64,000 bases of DNA from Streptosporangium brasiliense (GTDB lineage: Bacteria > Actinomycetota > Actinomycetes > Streptosporangiales > Streptosporangiaceae). Shown in pieces: positions 46,259 to 54,800 of this stretch. The position numbers and the translations under genes were made by a program. Position 1 is the first letter of the stretch; each line of letters begins with the position of its first letter. The DNA lies in contig NZ_JAUSRB010000002.1 of the NCBI RefSeq assembly GCF_030811595.1, positions 2,666,001-2,730,000 on the forward strand, in the 5' to 3' direction. The notes beneath the pieces were generated by a model that did no database searches, had not been told where the DNA came from, and saw nothing but the letters and a program-made list of their open reading frames with translations.

Positions 46259-47571
46259 TTGATCCCGTGCAGGCCGCCCCGCTCGTCACGCCACGTCCGC
46301 CAGCCGTCCTGGCTGCCGGTGAACCAGGCCGGCGGGGCGCCGGAGCCCGCGACCTTCCTGCCGTCGGCCAGCTCGAACTCGCACAGCGAGGCGACCGAGT
46401 AGAAGCCCGGGTTCTGGCCCTTGAGGGCGAGGGGCTTGGGATCGGTGACGCAGAAGGACCAGCCCCGCGCGTCCTTGACCTCGGCGTTCTGGCCGGTGGC
46501 CAGGTCGAAGGCGCTGCCCGGCCTGCCGTGCTTGAGGAAGCCGAGCCTGTCCATCCGGGCGGGGAAGGCCAGCCACCAGCCCGAGTCGGGGACCTGGGTG
46601 GCGGGGATCTGGCCGAGGACCCGGCCGCTCTCGGCGTCGAGCCGGGCGAAACCGCCGTACTGGCCCTGCTGGTCGACCGGGCGGACCACCGGTGCGTAGC
46701 CGGGGCTGCCGCTGGGGTAGACGCGCACCACCGAGGGGCGGATCCAGTTGACCGTGCCGTCGGCGAGCTTGACGGAGAACAGGCCGAAGGCGGAGACCTT
46801 CTCCGTCTCCGGGTGGGTGTAGGGGGCGACGTAGCCGATGAGGTTGTCGGCCGTCGCGCCGAACGACCAGCCGCCCGACATGTCGACCCCGGTGCCGAGG
46901 GGCTGCTCGACGGGGAGCCGCCAGCCGGCCTTCCCGGTCTTCAGGTCGTAGGACTCCAGGACGGGGTGCTGGGCCAGGCGCAGGAGGACCACGCGGGAGG
47001 CGTCGGACCACTCGACCTCGGCGATGCCGGGGAGCTTCCACATCAGCCGGCCGGTGGCGGGGTCGAGCACGACGACCCGGGCCGTGGCGAGGGCGGTCTG
47101 CTCCGACAGGCACACGAACGCCCCGCACCGCTGCGGCCCGAACGTGGAGTGCACCGGGCGGGTCCACTTCTGCGCGCCGGTCCTCGCGTCACGGGCGATG
47201 AGCGTGGCGTTCCAGCGGCCCCGCCTGGCGGGGTCGATCGCCACCGCGACGGCCTGGCCCGGCCCGGTCTCGACGATCGCCGGCGCCGGGATCCCCATCC
47301 CCGGCAGACGGCCGGCCATGGTCGCGGGATGGGCCCACAGTTTCTTGCCCGAGGCGAGGTCGACGGCCACCGTCTCCAGGGCGCCGTCGGGCCTCATGGA
47401 GGTCGTCATGGCGACCCCGCCGGCGGCGGTGGTGCGGCTGACCGCGTTCACCTCGGTGTTGTGCCAGGTGGGATGGGCCGGTGTGGCCGCTTCACTGCCG
47501 GAGCAGCCGGCCAGGGCCAGGGCTCCGGCGAGCAGCAGGGCCGGTTTCGCGTGAGGCCAGATCACGGGCAT
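46222..47571 (-). CDS. lipoprotein with PQQ-type beta-propeller repeats
   Basis: 449 residues. Signal peptide with lipobox (LLLAGALALAGCSG), then repeated blades of the form VDLASGKKLW, ARDARTGAQKWTRP, LDPATGRLMWKLPG and YDLKTGKAGWRLP, a quinoprotein-like propeller of the BamB type. No PQQ-ligand set was recognised, so a scaffold or ligand-binding role outside the membrane is likely. ATG at 47571 with GGAG upstream. The C-terminal codons are duplicated downstream. Confidence 0.82.
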   Translation of the reverse strand: MPVIWPHAKPALLLAGALALAGCSGSEAATPAHPTWHNTEVNAVSRTTAAGGVAMTTSMRPDGALETVAVDLASGKKLWAHPATMAGRLPGMGIPAPAIVETGPGQAVAVAIDPARRGRWNATLIARDARTGAQKWTRPVHSTFGPQRCGAFVCLSEQTALATARVVVLDPATGRLMWKLPGIAEVEWSDASRVVLLRLAQHPVLESYDLKTGKAGWRLPVEQPLGTGVDMSGGWSFGATADNLIGYVAPYTHPETEKVSAFGLFSVKLADGTVNWIRPSVVRVYPSGSPGYAPVVRPVDQQGQYGGFARLDAESGRVLGQIPATQVPDSGWWLAFPARMDRLGFLKHGRPGSAFDLATGQNAEVKDARGWSFCVTDPKPLALKGQNPGFYSVASLCEFELADGRKVAGSGAPPAWFTGSQDGWRTWRDERGGLHGIKDSTGTAPGMYG

Positions 47572-47625
47572 TCCACTCCAAGGTCGGCGAGAGGGTCACG
47601 ACTTCGCCGCGGAGGGTAACCGGGT

Positions 47626-48600
47626 TCAGGCGTCGTGAGGCGGCGCCCCTGGCCTCCGGCGGAACATCGTCACCCACCGTCCGTGGGGTCCGGTTGCTCG
47701 GCCGGCGACGCGGGTCGCGGAGACCTCGGTGCCGGGTTCCTCCGCGGCCATAGCCGCCGCGAGGTAGATCGACTCACTGCGCCGGACCCGTGGTTCGGGC
47801 CACAGTCCCAACGCACTGCCTACAGAAGGTAGCACCGCGTAAGCAACCTGTAGATAACCTTGGACAGATGGATGGAAACGATCCGGTCCGAACATTTCGG
47901 CTGGGTTTGCATCGAATTCCGCCCCCAGCAGGTCCGCGAAGGCCACCGTCCGCCCGCCCGCCTCGACCACGGCGACCGTCTGCGCGGCGGCGAGCTGGCG
48001 GCTCCAGCGCCGGGTCACCCAGCGCAGCGGCTGCACGATCGGCCGGACCGTGCCGAGGTCGGGACAGGTGCCCACGACGACCTCGGCCCCCGCCTCGCGC
48101 AGCCGCCGCACGGCCTTCTGCAGATGCCGTACGGCCTGCGCGGGCAGCGTCTGGGTGGTGACGTCGTTGGCGCCGATGAAGATCACCGCTATCTCGGGGT
48201 CGGCGTCGAGCGCCTGGTCCACCTGCTCGCCCAGCTCGGCGGAGGCCGCGCCCGACTTGCCGACCACGGTCAGCCGCACCGGCCGCTCGGCGACGACGGC
48301 CAGCCCCGAGGCGATCAGCACGGCCGGGGTCTCCGCGGGGTCGGTGGTGCCCAGGCCGACCGAGGTGGAGTCGCCGAGCATGACCATCCGGATCGGCTCG
48401 CCCGGGAAGTCGCCGTAGAGCCCGTCCGACGGCGGTCCCTCCATGCCGTGCGGGCGGCCGACGATCCGGCGGGCCACCAGCGCCTCGGCGAGCAGCACAC
48501 CGTAGGTGGCCACTCCGAGCGCGGTGAGCCCGCCACCGCCCACGGCCGCTGCGGCCGCTATGCGCCGGGCGGCCCGCGCCGCCCCCGGTGTCCAGGTCAC
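47626..48600 (-). CDS. SGNH/GDSL-family hydrolase
   Basis: 324 residues. One N-terminal hydrophobic segment (LTALGVATYGVLLAEALVA) suggests membrane attachment. The four SGNH blocks are clear: MVMLGDSTSVGLG (Ser), VGKSGAASAEL (Gly), FIGANDVTTQ (Asn) and GPDRFHPSVQGY (Asp-His). Predicted esterase/acyl hydrolase; substrate unknown. GTG at 48600 is chosen because GAGGGAG lies nine bases upstream. Confidence 0.88.
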   Translation of the reverse strand: MTWTPGAARAARRIAAAAAVGGGGLTALGVATYGVLLAEALVARRIVGRPHGMEGPPSDGLYGDFPGEPIRMVMLGDSTSVGLGTTDPAETPAVLIASGLAVVAERPVRLTVVGKSGAASAELGEQVDQALDADPEIAVIFIGANDVTTQTLPAQAVRHLQKAVRRLREAGAEVVVGTCPDLGTVRPIVQPLRWVTRRWSRQLAAAQTVAVVEAGGRTVAFADLLGAEFDANPAEMFGPDRFHPSVQGYLQVAYAVLPSVGSALGLWPEPRVRRSESIYLAAAMAAEEPGTEVSATRVAGRATGPHGRWVTMFRRRPGAPPHDA

Positions 48601-48733
48601 GTGGTGTTGCTCCCTCGATGCGGCGCGGCGGTAGCGTTGCCTTGAAACTAGCCGAGCCCCACCCACCCCCAGGGGATCTCGGCGCCCAACACAACAAGCT
48701 GACAGAGCTTTGGTATTTCGAGGTGATCACCCG

Positions 48734-50104
48734 GTGCGCGTACATGATTCACTCGTGGAGCTGATGGGCAACACTCCACTCGTCCGGCTGCACAATGTGT
48801 CGGCGGGGCTGCCGGCCCAGGTGCTGGCCAAGGTGGAGTATTTCAACCCGGGCGGCTCGGTGAAAGACCGGATCGCGGTGCGGATGATCGACGCCGCGGA
48901 GAAATCGGGCGAGCTGCGCCCCGGGGGCACGATCGTGGAGCCCACGTCGGGCAACACGGGGGTCGGCCTGGCCATCGTCGCGCAGCAGCGGGGCTACAAG
49001 TGCCTGTTCGTGGTGCCCGACAAGGTCGCCCAGGACAAGATCGCGGTCCTGCGCGCCTACGGTGCCGAGGTCGTGGTCTGCCCGACGGCGGTCTCGCCCG
49101 ACCACCCCGACTCCTACTACTCCGTCTCCGACCGGCTGGCCAGGGACACGCCGAACGCCTGGAAGCCGGACCAGTACTCCAACCAGAACAACCCTGACAG
49201 CCACTACCACTCCACCGGCCCGGAGATCTGGGAGCAGACCGAGGGCCGGATCACCCACTTCGTGGCGGGCGTCGGCACGGGCGGCACGATCAGCGGCACC
49301 GGCCGCTACCTCAAGGAGGTCTCCGGCGGCCGGGTGAAGATCATCGGCGCCGACCCGGAGGGCTCGGTCTACTCCGGCGGCACCGGACGGCCCTACCTGG
49401 TGGAGGGGGTCGGCGAGGACATCTGGCCGGCCACCTACGACACCACGATCTGCGACGAGATCATCGCCGTCTCCGACAAGGACTCCTTCGGCATGACCCG
49501 CCGCCTGGCCCGCGAGGAGGCGCTGCTGGTGGGCGGGTCCTGCGGCATGGCGGCGGTCGCGGCGCTGCGCGTGGCCAAGCAGGCCGGGCCGGACGACGTG
49601 GTCGTGGTGCTGCTGCCCGACGGCGGCCGGGGCTACCTGTCGAAGATCTTCAACGACGACTGGATGGCCGACTACGGCTTCCTGACCACCTCCAGCGACG
49701 AGGGCCTGGTCAAGGACGTGCTGACCCGCAAGGGCTCGGGCATGCCGGAGTTCGTGCACACCCACCCGCACGAGTCGGTGGACACGGCCATCTCCATCAT
49801 GCGGGAGTACGGCGTGTCGCAGCTCCCGGTGATGAAGGAGGAGCCGCCGGTCATGGCCGCCGAGGTGGTCGGCTCGATCCTGGAGCGCGACCTGCTCGAC
49901 GCCCTCTACCGCGGCCGGGTGCGGCCGAACGACCCGCTGGCCGGTCACATGTCCCAGCCGCTGCCGATGATCGGCGCGGGCGAGCCGGTCTCCATGGCGG
50001 TCGAGGCGCTGGAGAAGGCCGACGCCGCGGTCGTCCTCGACGACGGCAAGCCCGTCGGGCTGCTCACCCGGCAGGACCTGCTGGCCTTCCTCGCCAACCA
50101 CTAG
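48734..50104 (+). CDS. cystathionine beta-synthase
   Basis: PLP enzyme joining serine and homocysteine (reverse transsulfuration). Fold-type II core with Lys44 in FNPGGSVKDRIAVRM, phosphate loop GTGGTISGTGR, and TSGNTGVGLA; a C-terminal Bateman pair of CBS domains spans about 330-456 (HTHPHESVDTAISIMREYGV, later GLLTRQDLLAF). 456 residues. GTG at 48734 follows GAGGTGA. Cystathionine gamma-synthase lies 1.8 kb downstream. Confidence 0.94.
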   Translation: MRVHDSLVELMGNTPLVRLHNVSAGLPAQVLAKVEYFNPGGSVKDRIAVRMIDAAEKSGELRPGGTIVEPTSGNTGVGLAIVAQQRGYKCLFVVPDKVAQDKIAVLRAYGAEVVVCPTAVSPDHPDSYYSVSDRLARDTPNAWKPDQYSNQNNPDSHYHSTGPEIWEQTEGRITHFVAGVGTGGTISGTGRYLKEVSGGRVKIIGADPEGSVYSGGTGRPYLVEGVGEDIWPATYDTTICDEIIAVSDKDSFGMTRRLAREEALLVGGSCGMAAVAALRVAKQAGPDDVVVVLLPDGGRGYLSKIFNDDWMADYGFLTTSSDEGLVKDVLTRKGSGMPEFVHTHPHESVDTAISIMREYGVSQLPVMKEEPPVMAAEVVGSILERDLLDALYRGRVRPNDPLAGHMSQPLPMIGAGEPVSMAVEALEKADAAVVLDDGKPVGLLTRQDLLAFLANH

Positions 50105-51328
50105 TCAGACGGGAAACTCCGCCAGCACCTCCCAGGCTCCCTCGGGGGTGGGGCCGGCGACCAGGCGGCCGCCGAGCGCCTCGACGCGCTCAGCCATGCC
50201 CACCAGGCCGAACCCGCCGCCCAGCCGGGAGACCCTGGTGTCGGAGGCCGAGCCGTAGTTGCGCACGCGCAGTCGCACCGTGCCCGTCGCGCGGCCCGGC
50301 CGGATCCGCGGATCCGGCCTGCCGTTCGGGGAGCGCCGGCCGGGTCCGGCCGGCCCGTCGGGGGCGGCGATCAGCCGCAGGTCCGCCTCCACCCAGCCGG
50401 TGCCCGGGGCGTGCCGCCGGACGTTGGTGAGCGACTCCTGCAGGACCCGGTGGAGGGTGGTCATCACCTCCGGGGCCAGGGTCTCGTCGTCGATGCCCTG
50501 GCCGATGTCGAAGGCGACCCGGGGGCCGCCGGCGGAGAAGCGCTCCACCATCGTGCGCATGTCGACGAGCCTGCTGCCGGGGGAACGGGCGGCCTCGTCC
50601 TCGGCCCGCAGCACGCTCACCAGGCGGCGCATCGAGGTGAGCGCGTCGGCGCCGGCGTTGGCGATCGCCTCCAGCGAGGGGACCACGGCCTCCGGCTTCT
50701 GCTCGGCGACGACCTTGGCCGCCTGCGCCTGGACGACGATCCCGGTGATGTGGTGGGCGACCAGGTCGTGCAGCTCCCTGGCGAGCTCCAGGCGTTCGGC
50801 CCGCCGTACGGAGTTCACCGCCTCCCTGCGCCGCTCCAGCTGGAAGCGGAGGTAGGCGCCGACCGCGGCGGCGACGGACCAGCCGACGAAGATGAGGAAA
50901 CTGGCGGCCACGGACTCGTTGCCATGGTTCGTCCGCCCCGCCGCCGTCTCCAGCACGATCATCGAGGCGACGGAGAACAGCGCGGCCCGCTTGATCGGCT
51001 CGATCCAGCGCAGCCCGCCGATGGTCAGGATCAGCAGCGATCCCGTCTCGGCCACCCCCGGGAACCCGCGGCCGCCGGTGGCCCCGATGACCAGGGTGCA
51101 GGTGAGCGACAGCACCAGGACGGCGACGAACCCGCCGACCCGCCTCGTGCGGCGCCACAGCACGGCCAGGATGCCGGCGAGGCCGCACAGCGGGCTCAGC
51201 CACATCGCCCAGCCGCCGTCCGACACCGCCGCCGCGAGGTCGACCATGAGCAGCAGCGAGAGCCACCCGATGAGCGCGAACTCGCTGAGCCGCTGGATCC
51301 AGTAAACGACGCGATGTGTTTCACCCAC
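50105..51328 (-). CDS. two-component sensor histidine kinase (NarL-type partner expected), orphan
   Basis: 407 residues: about four to five hydrophobic segments in the first 160, then a HisKA_3 dimerisation helix with His187 in LELARELHDLVAHHITG, and a HATPase domain ending GGGFGLVGMAERVEALGGRL. An unusual Arg/Pro/Gly-rich insertion lies within the ATPase domain (PGRRSPNGRPDPRIRPGRA). GTG at 51328. No response regulator is adjacent. Signal unknown. Confidence 0.88.
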   Translation of the reverse strand: MGETHRVVYWIQRLSEFALIGWLSLLLMVDLAAAVSDGGWAMWLSPLCGLAGILAVLWRRTRRVGGFVAVLVLSLTCTLVIGATGGRGFPGVAETGSLLILTIGGLRWIEPIKRAALFSVASMIVLETAAGRTNHGNESVAASFLIFVGWSVAAAVGAYLRFQLERRREAVNSVRRAERLELARELHDLVAHHITGIVVQAQAAKVVAEQKPEAVVPSLEAIANAGADALTSMRRLVSVLRAEDEAARSPGSRLVDMRTMVERFSAGGPRVAFDIGQGIDDETLAPEVMTTLHRVLQESLTNVRRHAPGTGWVEADLRLIAAPDGPAGPGRRSPNGRPDPRIRPGRATGTVRLRVRNYGSASDTRVSRLGGGFGLVGMAERVEALGGRLVAGPTPEGAWEVLAEFPV

Positions 51329-51465
51329 GGCCCCCGAGCCTAAGCCTCCCGGCTGAGTGACATATCAACCGTTCGGCCGACCCGTCCGCCCCCGGACCGG
51401 CCCTTCAGCGGAGGCGGGGCGGGGGGCCCGCCACCGATGCTTGAGGTGTCGAAGGGGAGAGGGAA

Positions 51466-51678
51466 ATGACCGTCATCGGGATCATGTTGCTGGCCGCCGG
51501 ACTCGTGGTCGTGGTGTCTCTGGCACTCGCGGACCCCGTCCTGCTGTCGCGCATCAACGGGGAGCCCGCCGAGGGCGCCAGCGGCCGCCACATCCAGGTC
51601 CCGCAGGTGGCCGCCGGCGGAGAGGTCGTGCGGCTGCGGCCGCGCCTGGTGGACAGCCGCGAGCCCCAGGCGGCCTGA
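51466..51678 (+). CDS. small membrane protein, unknown
   Basis: 70 residues: one N-terminal transmembrane segment (VIGIMLLAAGLVVVVSLALA) and a hydrophilic tail. ATG at 51466 is preceded by GGGGAGAGGG, a very strong ribosome-binding site, so it is probably real. The terminal codons (DSREPQAA, stop) are copied twice downstream. Not recognised as a known family. Confidence 0.65.
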   Translation: MTVIGIMLLAAGLVVVVSLALADPVLLSRINGEPAEGASGRHIQVPQVAAGGEVVRLRPRLVDSREPQAA

Positions 51679-51860
51679 CCGGTGGACCGCCGCCCGGTCC
51701 GGCCCGTACGGCGGGCCGTCCGGCGGAGCGGTCTGTACGGCGGGCCGTCCGGCCGGAGCGGACAACCGCGAACCCCGGGCGGTCCGATCGGTGGCCGTCC
51801 GGCTGGAACGGGCAACCGCGAACCCCGGGCGGCCTGATCGGTGGCCGTCCGGCCCGCGGC
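51650..51860. repeat. composite tandem repeat downstream of the small membrane protein gene
   Basis: The gene tail (ACAGCCGCGAGCCCCAGGCG at 51653) recurs with changes at 51762 and 51812 (50 bp apart). Between them GTACGGCGGGCCGTCCGG occurs twice, 29 bp apart (51706, 51735). Copies still spell NREPRA-like peptides. Confidence 0.85.
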
Positions 51861-51911
51861 CCCCTCATGCTGCCGCATGGCGCAGGCGGTTTTACGAGTA
51901 GCGTTGGCGGT

Positions 51912-53051
51912 ATGAGTGAAGGATTCGAGACGCTTGCCATCCACGCAGGTCAGGAGGCCGAGCCCCACACAGGGGCGGTCGTCCCGCCGATCTATGCAGT
52001 GTCGACGTACAAGCAGGACGGCGTGGGCGGGCTGCGCGCCGGGTACGAATACAGCCGGTCGGCCAACCCGACCAGGACCGCCCTGGAAGAGGCCATGGCG
52101 GCCGTCGAGGGTGGCACCAGGGGCCTGGCCTTCGCCTCCGGCCTGGCGGCCGAGGACGCCGTGCTCCGCACGGTCTGCAAGCCGGATGACCACGTCATCA
52201 TCCCGAACGACGCCTACGGCGGCACCTACCGGCTGTTCTCCAAGGTGCACGCGCGCTGGGGCCTGCGCTACGACCCGGCGCCGCTCGGCGACCTGAGCGC
52301 GGTCGCGGCCGCCATGACCCAGAAGACCAAGATCGTATGGGTGGAGACGCCCACCAACCCGCTGCTCGGCATCGCCGACATCGCGGCCCTGGCCGAGCTC
52401 GCGCACGACAACGGCGCGCTGCTGGTGGTCGACAACACCTTCGCCTCGCCCTACCTTCAGCAGCCGCTGTCGCTGGGCGCGGACATCGTGGTGCACTCCA
52501 CCACCAAATACGTGGGCGGCCATTCCGACGTGGTCGGCGGCGCGCTCGTCACGGCCGACGCCGAGCTGGGCGCCGAGCTCGCCTTCCACCAGAACGCGAT
52601 GGGCGCGGTGGCCGGGCCCTTCGACGCGTGGCTGACGCTGCGCGGTCTCAAGACGCTCGGGGTGCGGATGGACCGCCACTCCGACAACGCCGAGCGGGTG
52701 GTCGACCTCCTGCTGGCCCACCCGCGGGTGACCTCGGTGCTCTACCCGGGGCTGCCCGACCACCCCGGTCACGAGGTCGCGGCCAAGCAGATGAAGCGTT
52801 TCGGCGGCATGGTCTCCTTCCGGGTCGCCGGAGGAGAGGCCGAGGCGGTCGAGGTGTGCAACCGGGCCAAGCTTTTCACCCTGGGCGAGTCGCTCGGCGG
52901 CGTCGAGTCGCTGATCGAGCACCCCGGCCGGATGACCCACGCCTCCGCGGCGGGCTCGCCGCTGGAGGTCCCCGGTGACCTGGTCCGCCTGTCGGTCGGC
53001 ATCGAGTCGATCGACGACCTGCTCGCCGACCTGAGCCAGGCGCTGGGCTAG
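51912..53051 (+). CDS. metB: cystathionine gamma-synthase/lyase (PLP, Cys/Met metabolism family)
   Basis: 379 residues, fold type I. PLP-binding Lys199 in VVHSTTKYVGGHSDVVGG, YEYSRSANPTRTALE, ETPTNPLLGIADIA and the C-terminal LGESLGGVESLIEHP are diagnostic. Together with cystathionine beta-synthase it can run transsulfuration; synthase versus lyase activity cannot be decided from sequence. ATG at 51912 lies seven bases after TAGCGT, so the mRNA may be leaderless. Confidence 0.92.
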   Translation: MSEGFETLAIHAGQEAEPHTGAVVPPIYAVSTYKQDGVGGLRAGYEYSRSANPTRTALEEAMAAVEGGTRGLAFASGLAAEDAVLRTVCKPDDHVIIPNDAYGGTYRLFSKVHARWGLRYDPAPLGDLSAVAAAMTQKTKIVWVETPTNPLLGIADIAALAELAHDNGALLVVDNTFASPYLQQPLSLGADIVVHSTTKYVGGHSDVVGGALVTADAELGAELAFHQNAMGAVAGPFDAWLTLRGLKTLGVRMDRHSDNAERVVDLLLAHPRVTSVLYPGLPDHPGHEVAAKQMKRFGGMVSFRVAGGEAEAVEVCNRAKLFTLGESLGGVESLIEHPGRMTHASAAGSPLEVPGDLVRLSVGIESIDDLLADLSQALG

Positions 53052-53068
53052 CCGTACCCGGCCTCTCA

Positions 53069-53130
53069 GGCCAGTTACGGCACAGGCCAGTACGGCACAG
53101 GCCAGTAAGGCCGGTACGGCTCAGACCGGT
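53069..53130. repeat. 15-16-bp tandem repeat after metB
   Basis: GGCCAGT(T)ACGGCACA repeats at 53069, 53085 and 53100, then decays to ACCGGTACGGCC units. It shares only weak similarity with the metB tail. The rest of the gap to 53242 holds nothing recognisable. Confidence 0.7.
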
Positions 53131-53242
53131 ACGGCCGGTGGCCGGTGGGCCGGAAGACGCCGGGCTGGACGGCGCCGGGCCGGGGCGGCGGGTACGGGCC
53201 GCCCCGCCCCGGCGTGGGGCCGGTGGGTCTGAGGCGCCCCGA

Positions 53243-53668
53243 TCAGTACGGGTCGCCCCAGACCATCAGCGCCAGGATGACCAGCCAGATCAGCGCCACC
53301 ACGCCGGAGAACGCGGCGATCCGGCCGGTCTGCATCTTCGCGTCGTCACCCGGGTTCTCCGCGCTGAGGACCCGGATGGCGGCGAGTTGGTCCCGGTCCA
53401 CGAGGACCAGGAGCACCGCGGCGACGATGAAGAGCGTCATGGAGACCGACAAGTAGGGTTTGCCCAGGAACTCGCGGCCCAGCAGCAGGCCGAACACGAA
53501 CACGCCGATGGCCGCGATGGCGTAGACGCGCGTGGTCTTGTGCAGGTAGCGCAGGACGTTGACGTCCTTGGCGCGGATGAACCTGGGCGTGGACATGGTG
53601 GCGGCGGTGACCGGCCCCAGAGCGAAGATCGCGAAACCGATGTGCAGCCAGAGCAGCAGGTCTGTCAT
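53243..53668 (-). CDS. small integral membrane protein (DUF2269-like)
   Basis: 141 residues with four hydrophobic segments: TDLLLWLHIGFAIFALGPV, VYAIAAIGVFVFGLLLG, VSMTLFIVAAVLLVLV and FSGVVALIWLVILALMVWG. The His in the first helix and ATMSTPRFIRAKD resemble DUF2269 proteins. ATG at 53668. A 35-residue membrane ORF lies upstream on the same strand. Function unknown. Confidence 0.7.
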   Translation of the reverse strand: MTDLLLWLHIGFAIFALGPVTAATMSTPRFIRAKDVNVLRYLHKTTRVYAIAAIGVFVFGLLLGREFLGKPYLSVSMTLFIVAAVLLVLVDRDQLAAIRVLSAENPGDDAKMQTGRIAAFSGVVALIWLVILALMVWGDPY

Positions 53669-53757
53669 GCGCCAGACATTAGCCTTCGATGATCTCGCAT
53701 GGGTATGGCGCGCGGGAGTTCTCCGGATGTCGCCGGTCTTGGGGCGGGGACGCGGGG

Positions 53758-53865
53758 TCACTCCGTCCTGAAGGCGTCCCGCCTGTCGCGGGTGCGGGAG
53801 ACCGCGCACAGCTCGTAGCAGACGCAGGCGATGAGCATCAGCGCCACGAGAATCGCCGTGACCAT
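53758..53865 (-). CDS. 35-residue putative small membrane protein
   Basis: ATG at 53865 with GTGAGG seven to eight bases upstream, then MVTAILVALMLIACVCYELC (one transmembrane segment) and a short basic tail ending AFRTE. Codon use is normal for the genome. It is 89 bp upstream of the DUF2269-like gene. Not recognised as a known family. Confidence 0.5.
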   Translation of the reverse strand: MVTAILVALMLIACVCYELCAVSRTRDRRDAFRTE

Positions 53866-54148
53866 CGGACAACCTCACTTCTGTTCCCTGATGGCGAGCG
53901 CCATCGATGAGTAAAGACCGAGCGGACGGAGAAGTGGTTGTCACGGAGAGGTCACATTTTCGGATGGTCCCGTTTCAGTCGTCGTGCGACGGTAGATCTT
54001 CGCATTTCGGCCCTGAGCATCCCGGTGGAGTGAGTAGGATCACTGGCGAGCCTGTTCCTGTGTGACGAGGTCGTCGGCGGTGAGGTCGCGGCCGTGCCGG
54101 GCGGGCGCCGGAACGGACCGTGCACGACGGCACAAGGGAGTGCCCACT

Positions 54149-54571
54149 GTGGGTGTGAAACATGTCGAGCCATACACCGACGAGTGGCTGAGGCAGCCGG
54201 CTCTCTACGCGAGCCGTGTCGTCGAGGCGCTGGGCGCCGAGGCCGTCGACTGGTGGGAGGGTCCCTGCGACCCGCGCACCGTCACGATCCTCCTGGCCGG
54301 CGGTGAGGCGCTGGTGTGGGACGAGGAGAGCGGCTGGCGCCGCGGCCGTTATGTCTCCGGTGACCGCGAGACCTGCACGGTGCTCGCCGAGGGCCGCTAT
54401 CTCGGCGGTGGCCTGCTGCTCCGCCCGGAGCGGGTCCCCTCCGCCGTCGCCGACGCCCGGGCGGGCGTGGGCAACAGCACGGCCTGGCGGCCCTGCTACC
54501 GCTCCTACCGCCACTACCGCGACGGCTTCGACCTCGCGCTCAACGGCTACCTCGCCTACGCCGACGCGTGA
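54149..54571 (+). CDS. uncharacterised actinobacterial protein (DUF6292-like)
   Basis: 140 residues from GTG at 54149 (AAGGGAG nine bases upstream): VEPYTDEWLRQPALYASRVV, WWEGPCDPRTVTILL, WDEESGWRRGRYV and, near the end, YRSYRHYRDGFDLALNGYL. Acidic and soluble, with no catalytic motif. The DUF6292 assignment is from memory and uncertain. Confidence 0.6.
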   Translation: MGVKHVEPYTDEWLRQPALYASRVVEALGAEAVDWWEGPCDPRTVTILLAGGEALVWDEESGWRRGRYVSGDRETCTVLAEGRYLGGGLLLRPERVPSAVADARAGVGNSTAWRPCYRSYRHYRDGFDLALNGYLAYADA

Positions 54572-54649
54572 GCCGGGTCCGCGGCGGCGTCCCCGCCGGG
54601 GAGACCCGCAGCGCCCGCTCCCGCTCCTGAGCCGCCGCCGAACGGCCCG

Positions 54650-54800
54650 CCCGCGGCCGGCACGCGATCAGCGCGTACGGCCCTCTCGCGGTCAGCGTGG
54701 CCGGCCACGCGCGGCCGGCCCTCTCTCGGTCGGCATGGCCGGTCCCGCGCGTACGGCCCGGCCCGTAGCCGCCGCTCCCGTGGTCAGCGGGTGCGGCGGG
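54650..54800. repeat. diverged repeats ending in the VWA gene stop
   Basis: RTCAGCGYG-type copies occur near 54668, 54695 and (as TCGGC) 54739; the last, at 54783, contains the stop of the VWA gene. CGCGTACGGCC occurs twice. The pattern is weaker than elsewhere in the window. No gene was found in 54572-54783. Confidence 0.45.
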
